In this document: positions 9,664 to 18,977 of the stretch, one piece after another
How positions within the stretch are numbered: the first letter of the stretch is position 1
Layout: each line of letters starts with the position of its first letter
Assembly (NCBI GenBank): GCA_022575985.1
Contig: JAKSXM010000007.1
Location: 39,434,501-39,498,500, forward strand
DNA: 64,000 nt
Direction of reading: 5' to 3'
Origin: Anagrus nilaparvatae
Taxonomy: Eukaryota > Arthropoda > Insecta > Hymenoptera > Mymaridae
Made by a program: the position numbers and the translations under genes
The notes under the pieces: generated by a model
Told to the model about the DNA's origin: nothing
The model's input: the letters and a program-made list of their open reading frames with translations, nothing else
Database searches by the model: none

Positions 9664-11460
9664 AATACGCTTCCAACTAGCTAGCACTAAGATTCCTAAA
9701 ACAATGAACTATTTTTATCTATTTGTTTTATTAGAATTACCAAAAATTTATAAACTTTGTATACTTATATTGAATTAGCTATAATGTTACAATGTTATAT
9801 CTATGCATTAAATTTTGTAGTTAGACAAATAAATAATTATTTACATTTACATTTAAATTTTTTATGAACAAATTTTTGAAAAAAAAATTAGGTCCTAATT
9901 TCATAATGTTTGTGAAATATCACCGGTTACATATATACACACTAGGGTTGTTCACAAAAACAGAATTGCTGCAAAAATTTTTTTCCTGAAGTATGATGAA
10001 GTTTAGGTGATCAAATGATCCCATACCAATTTTTAGCTCATTTGAAAACAGTTTAGGAGTCGCACAAACCCAGGGTATCTCTCAAGTGGTTGGCTCGGAA
10101 AATTTGGTTAGTAAACTACAATACACAATTTAAAGATGCATGTTGAAAGAATGCCGAAATTTCCTTCCGTTTATTCCAACGCGCCTTCTTGGCGGAGAAA
10201 CACAGGGCTCAATTCTATAAGAATGTTACAAGATAGGGTTTTTAGGTAATTTTTCAAATTACGGCGTCATTTCCCGTATATCTCAATTTTTCATGACCGA
10301 TTCTCTCATCGCTATAGTCAGTAAATCAAATGTACATTTTTTGAAAAAAATGACCAATTTTTAAATTGATGTTAAAATTGTAATTTTTAATGATAACAAG
10401 TCTTATTAGTCTCCAACATTTTTCACTAGTTTCAAGTTTCGAAAAATTTTTCAATCGTCTATTTTACATTAGACCTTTTTGAGATATGATTCGACAAAGA
10501 AATATATTTTAAAAAAAAAACCTTAAATTAAGACTTTTTTTTTAATTATCATATCTGCTGAAAAAACAATCGGAAAGGAATGACTAAAAATTTTTTCAAA
10601 ACCTAAAGACCTTTACGATTCATTTTAATAAAAAATTACAATTTTAGCAGCAATTTAAAAATTAGTCATTTTTGGCAAAAAATGTACATTTGATATACTA
10701 ACTATAGCGATGAGAAAATCGGTGATGAAAAATTACGTTTTACGGGGAATGAAAGGTAGCACTTATACGAAAAAAATTAGATGAATTTCTAGTATTTTGG
10801 TAGAATTGCAATATGACAGCATTATTTGGAAAATTGCCTAAAAACCCTATCTTATAACATTGTTACAGAATTGAGACCTGCGTTTCTCGGCCAAGAAGGT
10901 GCGTCGGAATAAACGGAAGGAGTTTTTGGTATTTTTTCAATATATTTAAATCATCCATTGTAATATACAACCCAAATGTTCCGAATATATACGAATCTCG
11001 CTAAAAAATCAAAAAAATTTTGGTAAAAAGTTGGGTGTTTTGGTGTTGTATGGGTGTTTAAGGTATTTCCGGACTCTGAAAATCTCATTTTCTAGCTTAG
11101 CGACACCTAAAACTTATTAGGAATTATAAAGAACGTATTTTGAAAAAAATTTTTGTCGTTCACACCAATTGTGGGTGTTAGCCAACCACTTGAGAGCTAC
11201 CCTGGGTTTATACGAACCCTCAATCATTCTCAAATGAGCTAAAAATTGGTATGTGATAATTTGGTCACCTAAACTTCAACATTCTTCAGGAAGGACATTT
11301 TTGGAGCACTTTTTTTTGTGAACAAGCCTAATACACACACACACACGCACATACAGACTTTTTTTAAAAACCGGTTTTTTAGCTTCCTGAGGTCTAAAAT
11401 TTTGCTTACTTGCCAAAAAATTTGACCCATCAAAATTCTCTATGAGGAATCCAAAAAATT
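9664..11460 (+). repeat. REP-B copy interrupted by a hAT-like foldback
   Basis: One terminus is a CTTCCAACTAGCTAGCACTA block at 9668, matching the REP-B end at 63350 and, inverted, 32860. The other terminus lies near 11445 (CTATGAGGAATCC), matching 59130. Interior blocks such as ATAATGTTTGTGAAATATCA and CATACAGACTTTTTTTAAAA are shared with 58980-59060. The sequence is cut at 9942 and resumes at 11331, with the foldback in between. Confidence 0.7.
9943..11330. mobile_element. hAT-like foldback element, 1388 bp
   Basis: Ends are TAGGGTTGTTCACAAAAA and the inverse of TAGGCTTGTTCACAAAAA. The two halves are largely reverse complements, meeting near 10530; the right half has about 200 extra bases (10920-11130). 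ATACACAC occurs immediately on both sides (9935-9942 and 11331-11338), an 8-bp duplication as made by hAT transposases, and YAGGG ends also fit hAT. The flank is a CA-rich tract, so the duplication is less decisive than at 16765. No coding sequence. Confidence 0.75.
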
Positions 11461-13236
11461 TTTTATTTAATTAATTATATTTATTTCAGTTATCTTTTAA
11501 TGTTTATAAAAATGCAAAAAATTTTATATTGAATTTTCTTACTTATTTTGTATTAAAAAGAAGTTTTTATATTTTTCATCAAACTTTCGATTATTTATTT
11601 TTGGTAAGAATGAGAAATTTCATTTTTTAATGTGCTAAAAAAAATGTTATCACGTTCTTATTAAAGAAAATTCTATGAAATTCTAAGTAATTGCACTACA
11701 TAATATTAAAGAGAAAATGAAAATAAAAAAATTTAACTTTATTTTTAAAAGAAGAAAAAAACTTTTAGGAAAAATTTTGTTGTTCTTTAAATTATTACAT
11801 TTTTTTGTTGAAATTTTTTTTCATTTACACAAGATTTAAGATTTTTTAATCTTGTTTCTTGTTATGATTTTTGAGAGTACATCTACTCTATTTTTAAATA
11901 ATTAATTTTCAGCTTCTAGCTGATTTAAATTTTCATTACTAAAAATTTTCAGCTCTCTTATATCATCAATGACCTTACTGTTCTAGAGAACAGAGGGTAG
12001 ATAGATAGATCTAGATGCAGCAGCGTTTAACAGAGGCTGCCAAGTTATTTAGCTCTTTCTTTAAAACGTCTAATTTTTTACTTCATTTATGGTGGTCAGA
12101 CATAATCATTATACTTTTAATTTTAAAATTGCAACTATTTAAAGTAATGAATTCAAAAAGTAAAAGAACCTTCTCAACAGGAACTTTTTAGGGAGGATCG
12201 CTAAGTTATAGGATTCACGGTTGAACCCCGTTTTTGCAATTAATTAATTTATCATATAACCTATCTATCACAAAGCATAGTTTTTCAGCCAAGTGTTACG
12301 GATTCGAGTTATATAAATAATTAAATCAATGATACAATAATCAATATTGATTAAGGGTAGCAACAATTAAATCTGTCCTCGTACTCATATCAGAGATCAA
12401 GATTTAGCACACTGTGACGTACTTGTATTTAGAAGTTTCACGAGACTCCATAAAACGATTGAAATGCCATAAACTTACATATTTGAATTATTTTAAGCTA
12501 TAATGCATTTTAATTATTCTATAAAATTTTCTTTTTATATATTACATCATTTAGTAAACTAAATTACCTTTTAATATTTTTATGTTATTTAATTAACTAA
12601 AAATTATTTAATAATGAATAATAATTAAATTTAGAACAATTTGAAAATACTGTTTTGCTTAATTCTAATATTAAATTAACTATATGAAATATTTACATTA
12701 AAGTTTAATCATATTCTTATTGAATTGATGCATACTCGCTATTATGCATTGTTGCATTTTTAATTAAAATATGTACAACGTTTTTTGTTATTTGAATTTG
12801 TAAGCCCGGAAGGTGGTGATCTCCTAACTACTTATATATGATTTACTGGGTAAATAAATATGATATTTATCAAGCGCGCTTGATTTTATAGATTTAAATT
12901 TCTATTTCATTTTCTCATTTTGCGTTTCATACACGGATGTACCCCATACCTGTATTCTAAAGTTATTCATAGGATTGTTATATGACAATTTAATCCCTTC
13001 TGCAATAGGTTTATTTCTTCATTATTAATTTCAATATTCGCTAAATTTTGCAATCTTGTAAGTAATTTATTTTTACTTTTAATAATTTGTTATTATTTTT
13101 ATTGAATATTTTAAATAAGTCCTAGTCATCCAGGCAAAAGATGTACAAACTGCCGAGTACAAACTGAACCAGGAGTCATGGAGTCAACAAATAGATGGAA
13201 GACCACGGTTTAAATCTTGCGACGGCGAAAACTGAG
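11461..13236. other. Long AT-rich stretch without recognised features
   Basis: About 1.8 kb of AT-rich sequence. I saw no open coding region, RNA gene or clear repeat here. Short GATA repeats occur near 12000. Confidence 0.4.
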
Positions 13237-13317
13237 ATTTATTATTCAGATTCATTATTCATTTATTATTCATTTCATTTATTATTTATTTATTATTTAT
13301 TATTTATTTATCTATTC
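13237..13317 (+). repeat. Low-complexity TTATT/ATTT tract
   Basis: Repeated TTATT, TTCATT and TTTATT units run up to the start of the R1 fragment that follows. Confidence 0.8.
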
Positions 13318-13324
13318 ACCCGTA

Positions 13325-14215
13325 AACATATTGAGACCATCATCCCATTGGGAAGGATAGGATAGAAACGAAAAATTACTTAAAGTACTTGGGAGTGATG
13401 GTGGACACGAAGCTGTCCTTTAGGGCGCAAATTCTGAGAAGCACGGAGAAGACTGCCAGGCTTACTGCTGCGTTTAGCAGGCTCATGAGAAATACATGTG
13501 GACCTAAGACTGAAAAGCGCAGGCTTCTTATGTCGGTCACCCATTCAATACTCCTGTATGATGCAGAAGTATGGGCTGGTTGCATAAAGAAGTTCAGTTA
13601 TGCGTCTAAGCTTACGAGCGACCAGAGGCAAGGAGCCCATCAAATCTCCTGTGCCTATCGCACAGTGACCTTGGAGGCTGCTCTAGTTACCGCCGGGGTA
13701 ATTCCTATAGATCTGCTGGCTCTTGAGAGACAGTATATCTATCTGAACAAAGAGAGGGAAGGCATTGACCGCGCAAAGGCTACTTTGCGCCAGACCAGCC
13801 TAAGCGATTGGCAGCAACGTTGGACCGACTACTCGGAGAGCAAATGGACCATGAGGTTGATAGGAGTGATATCACCTTGGATAAATAGAGGGCACGGGGA
13901 CATTAATTATTTTTTGACCCAATTCTTAAGTGGACATGGACTTTTTTGCTCCTACCTCTTTCGGATCCAGAAGATGAATAACTCTGAATATATATATTGC
14001 CCTGGCAAAGATGACACGCCAGATAACTTTTTTCTTCAAATGCGATAGATGGTCTGTTAAAAAGTTTCAATGAGAAGCTAACATCGGTCAAATCACACCT
14101 GAGAATGTGGTTGGCCTGATGCTTCGAAATAAAGCAGTAAGGTCCAAATTCAGCCAGTATGTTGAGTACATACGCCACACCAAAAAACCTGATGTCCAAG
14201 GTATAGGCTAATATT
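13325..14215 (+). pseudogene. R1-clade ORF2 C-terminal fragment
   Basis: The open part (13389-14048, 219 codons) starts in the YLGVMVDTKLSF block that follows the RT fingers/palm. It continues through LLYDAEVWAG and ...CAYRTVTLEAALVTAGVIPI to the HGDINYFLTQFLSGHG block, all matching the R1 copy at 16600-18240. After a frame change the conserved end VVGLMLRNKAVRSKFSQYV follows near 14110-14200. The 5' end is truncated and the RT core absent. Incapable of autonomous function. Confidence 0.85.
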
Positions 14216-14540
14216 GAGACGTACTGCGGTTATCCAGATGACAGCAGATATTGCACTAACATACAAACATTCCAGCACTTAATCTTAATACCGCAATTTA
14301 TATTTATTTATTACCTTCTCTTTTATTCAGCTAACATATATTTTATTTTATATAGGGATTTATTTAAGCTAATTTTAATTTATACAGGATGAGTCATTTA
14401 AATCGATGCAATCAAATATTTCGAAAACAAAGCATTATAACGAATAATTTTTGAAGTGAAAGTTGCTAGGTTTGGAGGGGGGCATCTGATGATTGGCAGA
14501 AAATTTGGATCTTAGGCAGGACCCAACTTTGAAATTTTAA
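14216..14540. other. Non-coding spacer
   Basis: Contains possible R1 3' untranslated sequence at the left and an unclassified block starting TTATACAGGATGAGTCATTT near 14380. No gene seen. Confidence 0.4.
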
Positions 14541-14975
14541 ATGGAAAGTATACTTTTTTATTGTTAATTCTGATTCTACAGTAACTTTTGGGTACAAAGA
14601 TATATGTACTTATAAAACTAAAAAAGATACATTAAATGCTATAATTAAAGTATCACCAGAGCTCTTTGAGCATGTACATAACAACTATATGGTTTTTATT
14701 GGTGCACAACGATGTCACGCTTACGACTACATTGACTTAATTGAATGTGAAAACTGCGGTAGAACTGGTCACAACTCATGATACTACATGTGCACTTTGC
14801 TCAAAAAAGCATAAATATAATACTTGCAAAGTTAATAGAAAAAATATAAAGTGCTATAACTGTATATACAATAACGAAAAGTATAATACTACCTTTGTTA
14901 CTAACCACGCTGTTAATGACACCAAAAAATCTGAACATCTAAAAAGAAAAATGCGAGGTTTAATTGAAAATATTG
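14541..14975 (+). pseudogene. LINE ORF1 (zinc-knuckle) fragment, first part
   Basis: The broken frame gives CENCGRTGHNS, TTCALCSKKHKYNTC and IKCYNC...TNHAV, the three Cys/His clusters typical of ORF1 nucleic-acid-binding proteins of Jockey/CR1/I-like LINEs. There is a frame change near 14780. The frame runs to ...RGLIENI at 14975, where an R1 element interrupts it. It resumes at 18718 with DYTIQP in the same reading frame. The LINE is AT-rich and clearly older than the R1 it hosts. Confidence 0.7.
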
Positions 14976-17900
14976 TGATGGATGGAGTAAATGGCAGCAA
15001 CCATAATTACATTACCTTCCAAGTGCGTGATAGAGTCGTTAATCGGCCCCGGTAAAAAAAGCGCCCACTAGGCTGGAATGTGTCAAAGATGGACGAGGAC
15101 AGATACGTGGATTATCTTCGCGAAGAGTCCTCGTCTATCCCAGCCTGGCATGGAGGACCTACCACCCCGAAAGAGGCAGAGACTCTTGTCAAGAGGGTAA
15201 TTGCCCTTCTGAGGGGAGTTTGTGATGCCTCTATGCCATGTAAATGGCCCTGGAAGGGTAAAAGAAGCGTGTACTGATAGAATAATGAAATTGCGGAGCT
15301 TAGGCGGGTCTGTCACGGGGCACGCAGAAGACGGCAAAGATGGCATGGCTTATCAGAGCTGGCTACGCGCTCTGAAGAGTACAAGGAAGCCAAGCATAGG
15401 CTGGCGAAACCCATCCGTCTCAGCAAGGCGCGCTGTCTTCGGTCGCTAAGAGATGATATTAACAGCGACCCGTGGGGCCTGGGATATAAGGTTGTCATGG
15501 GTAAACATAAGTCCGGGTGTGACAACAGGATGGATGAAGCAGCGACCAAAAGAATTGTGGATGCTCTCTTTCTGGATCATCCAAACAAACAACATCCGGC
15601 TTTGAATGTCCTGAGGGAAAAGGTTCCGCTATATAGCGAGGCGGAGATGCTTCAGGCAATTAGATCAATGAAAAATGGGGAAGCGCCAGGACCAGACGGA
15701 ATACCCGCGGAAGCCCTTAAGGCGGCTGCAAAGGTAATCCCTGGTCTCCTTCTTGGCATGTTTAATGCATTCCTCGTGCCAGGTGTCTTTCTAAGGGACT
15801 GGAAAGTGGTCCGCCTGGCTCTGATAAGCAAGGAAAAGGGTGAACCAGGATCTCCATCATCTTACAGACCATTCTGTATGTTAAATACCATTGGCAAGGT
15901 TATGGAGAGCATGGTCAGAGGAAGATTGTGGCAGGCAATTAGGGAAGTGGGTGACCTTAGCGACGAACAAAACGGGTTTCATGAGGGGCGTTCCACGACC
16001 GGTGCCATCGAGCATGTCGTGAAGGTGGTTATGAGGGCCAGACAAGTGCGGCCGGATATTAAACCAGACGTCCTGCTTTTCACTTTGGATGTGAAAAAAG
16101 CATTCAACTCGGCAAAGTGGGACGATATGTTGCACTCCCTCGAGCAGGTATTCAGAGTTCCGGATTGTTTGAGAAATATATTCAGAGATTACCTTCGGGA
16201 CCGATACCTGCGCTGGGACACGCTCGATAGCACAAGAGGTAAAGTATTAAGCGCAGGCATAGCGCAGGGTTCAGTTCTGGGCCCTGATCTGTGGAATACC
16301 TTTTACAACGGCTTGCTAAAGATTGAGCTTCCGAATGGATGCTCCATGATCGGATAAGCGGAAGATGTTGCTATAACCGTAACAGCTCGAGATACAGAGG
16401 ACCAGCAGAATACCTTGGATGAGGCCATGCGCTTTATCAATAGCTAGATGTCGGATCACGGACTCAGACTGGGAGTTCCGAAAACAGAGATTGTCCTTCT
16501 GAAACGGAGAAGGGTTGATACCATATTCGGCGTCAACTTTGATGACGGAGGTAATCCCCTTATGATCCAGACGAAACCATCGGTCAAATATTTGGGAGTC
16601 TTCTTGGGTAACAAGTTAACCTACAATAGACAATTCCAGCAGGCCTGTGAAAAGGCTCGCCGGGTGACAAAGTCCCTCTCCTGGCTGATGACAAACATCG
16701 GCGGTCCCAGATCAGGGATGAGGAGGCTGTTGATGACGACAGTCAACTTCATCTTGCACTACGGCAGGGTGAAGAAAGCAGTTGATGTAACTAAAGTCTT
16801 TTTAGCGGTCCTTAAATGCCGTGTTTTCTAAAATTATCACTAGGCGGCGCAGGTTTTTTTTGTTCATTATCCGTGCAGGTGGTTGCGATAGTAGTAGTAT
16901 TAAAATATGGATGTGTGTATCTGCTTATAAATTAATTATTATTACTTTAAAGGAAAACTAATTTAAGTTTTGTGTCCAGAGATTAATGATTATATTAATT
17001 AAATAATTTTAACATTAATAATTATGATAATAGCATAATATAGCAAATTTTAGTGGGTAGAGAATAAGCGGGAACACGAATTTATATGCAGTTTTGTTCA
17101 TATTTTACAAATGCTCTCGTGGTTGAATCGGCAATCGCGTGTTCTATTAAGGGAAAGGTCAAGGGATCGAAATTCGTTGTATTTTTTTTTTTTTTTATTT
17201 AATTTATTAATTTTTTTTTACTAAAATTATGTAATTAATTTTTTTTTTCATAAATAATTAATTCATAAAATAATTTTTTGGATCTAAAATTAATTTTTTG
17301 AAAATTTTTTTAAAAACTTTTTTTACATAAAAAAATAAAAATAATTTAATTTCTAAGAAACAAATTGTTTTATGAATTAATTATTTATGAAAAAAAAAAT
17401 AAATTACATAATTTAAGTAAAAAAAAATTAATAAATTTGATATAAAAAAAAACAAATACAACGAATTTCGATCCCTAGACCTTTCTCTTAACAGAACACG
17501 CGATTGCCCATTAAATCACGAGAGCATTTGTAAAACATGAACAAAACTGCATATAAATTCGTCTTCCCGCTTATTTTCTACCCACTAAAATTTGTTTTTA
17601 TTATGCTATTATCATAATTATTAATGTTAAAATTATTTAATTAATATTAATCATTAATCTCTGGACACAAAACTTAAATTAATTTTCAGATGAACACATT
17701 CATATTTTAAAATTACTACTAACGCAACCACCTACACGGATAATGGACAAACAACTGCGCCACCTAGTGATAATTTTAGAATGCACGGCGTTTAAGGACC
17801 GCTTCTGTACATGGCCATTCATATACCAGAAACATCAACTCCTTTCTTCACCCTGCACTACGGTGCAGAGATGTGGGCGGACAATGTCCGCATAAAAAAG

Positions 17901-18428
17901 TACTGCAAGAAACTAAAAGCAGTTCAGAGGCAGGAGGCACTTCGAATCGCTTGCTCGTAGAAGACTGTATCAGAGCCAGCGATCCAGGTAGTGGCTCGGG
18001 TAATTCCCATCGATCTGCCCGCCTTAGTAAGGCAGGCGATCTATAACCGTGAGGAAGAACAGCGCGACGTAGCTTTCGTTCGCGCTCACTTCCGCACAAT
18101 GGAATGTTGGCAGTATAGGTGGATTGGTAACCCGAGGGGACGCGACGTTGGACGCATCGACTTAGAAAGCTGGATGAACCGTGATCATATGGAAGTAGAC
18201 TTATACCTCACACAGTTTCTAACTGGTCACGGTTATTTCCGCGATAATACCGCTGAGCACACGTTTTTTGGGTGTCCTCGCTTCGCTGAGGGGCGACCGC
18301 CCTTCGATGAATGGAAGCCAGAAGGAGTCATCCCGGAAATGCTGCGCAGTACCGTGAACTGGTACTGTGTGGCAGAGTACGTACTGGCTACACTGATTAA
18401 AAAAAAGGAGGAAGGTTTCCTCTCGTAG
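14976..18428 (+). pseudogene. R1-clade ORF2 (endonuclease end, RT, C-terminal domain)
   Basis: One frame runs from 14976 to the foldback with stops at about 15052, 15275, 15278, 16355 and 16445. The endonuclease end is GSNHNYITF. RT motifs follow in order: GEAPGPDGIPAEAL, the SYRPF block, the LLFTLDVKKAFN motif with its catalytic Asp, and GIAQGSVLGP. The expected catalytic Y-A-D-D at about 16350 reads stop-A-E-D, so the polymerase is dead. Past the foldback the frame continues with AEMWADNVRIKKY, the IPIDLPALVRQ block and HMEVDLYLTQFLTGHGYF, ending at EEGFLS (18428). Compared with the copy at 19474, about 70 bases are missing near 18245. Confidence 0.9.
16765..17855. mobile_element. hAT-like foldback MITE in R1, 1091 bp
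   Basis: The left end is CAGGGTGAAGAAAGCAGTTG and the right end is the inverse of CAGGGTGAAGAAAGGAGTTG. The arms pair over several hundred bases to a centre near 17310. CACTACGG lies on both sides (16757-16764 and 17856-17863), a perfect 8-bp duplication. CAGGG ends with an 8-bp duplication are typical of hAT. Removing the element and one CACTACGG rejoins R1 ORF2 as LHYGAEMWAD. No transposase is encoded. Confidence 0.9.
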
Positions 18429-18660
18429 GAAACTCTCCTCCTTTATTGACAGGGTATGGCGAAGAAGTGCCTTGGCTGCATTGTTTTCGGACCGAAGTAA
18501 TACCTAAACAGGGAGTCCCGGTCCAGATTCTATAATATTGTCATAAATGCAGGAGGGTGGGAAGTTTAGTGGGTATTACCCTAAATTTGAGGTTGAGCCA
18601 CATAAACATACAGTACGCGGTGTATGGCAAGCGTAGAAGCATTCTCCTCGTCCTAAGAAA

Positions 18661-18684
18661 AAGGCCCCTTCTCTAAAGGGGCCC
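18661..18684 (+). other. R1 3'-terminal hairpin
   Basis: GGCCCCTT and AAGGGGCC can pair around a short loop just before the poly-A tail. The second R1 copy has the same stem (20008-20030) with a different loop. It may mark the RNA 3' end for the reverse transcriptase, an inference from its position and conservation. Confidence 0.65.
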
Positions 18685-18717
18685 AAAAAAAAAAAAAAAA
18701 AAAAATACAAAATATTG

Positions 18718-18940
18718 ACTACACCATACAACCTAACTTATACCTAACTATTTAGGTTCTTTTAAATTACCTGAAATTGGGAACAAAACATCTAATGAAA
18801 AATCTGAAAAACGCTTCTTGAATAATAATAGGAGAAATTCTAGTCGGAGAAGAAATGGACTTAGTCTACAAAAATGTTAAGGTTTCCAAACAATAATGAT
18901 GATTTATCTAGCACAGAAACAAATTCAGAAGATATAGTTC
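18718..18940 (+). pseudogene. LINE ORF1, continuation after R1 insertion
   Basis: Continues the frame broken at 14975: joining across one AAAATATTG gives LIENIDYTIQP. The DYTIQPN segment corresponds to the conserved block that follows the third zinc knuckle in such ORF1 proteins. Downstream the frame is Ser/Arg/Asn-rich with stops. Confidence 0.6.
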
Positions 18941-18977
18941 TAAGTGACATTGTTGAAATAACAAATTCAATAAAATC

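Larger units (their letters stand above)
14976..18708 (+). mobile_element. R1-clade non-LTR retrotransposon, 5' truncated
   Basis: The copy begins inside the endonuclease domain and runs to a poly-A tail (about 18685-18705). AAAATATTG occurs on both sides (14967-14975 and 18709-18717), a 9-bp target-site duplication. It is more GC-rich than its host LINE. The 3' untranslated region is shared with 19736-20043 and with it a terminal hairpin. A hAT-like foldback is inserted at 16765-17855. It did not insert in rDNA, so this R1-clade lineage is not strictly 28S-specific. Confidence 0.9.

Noticed and set aside
12190..12235. tRNA-like T-loop text (GGTTGAACCCCG)
   Set aside because: No matching acceptor, D or anticodon arms.
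17100..17175. tRNA-like A and B boxes (TGGTTGAATCGG, GGATCGAAATTC)
   Set aside because: No cloverleaf could be formed, and the segment is one arm of the hAT-like foldback with an inverted copy at 17460-17535.
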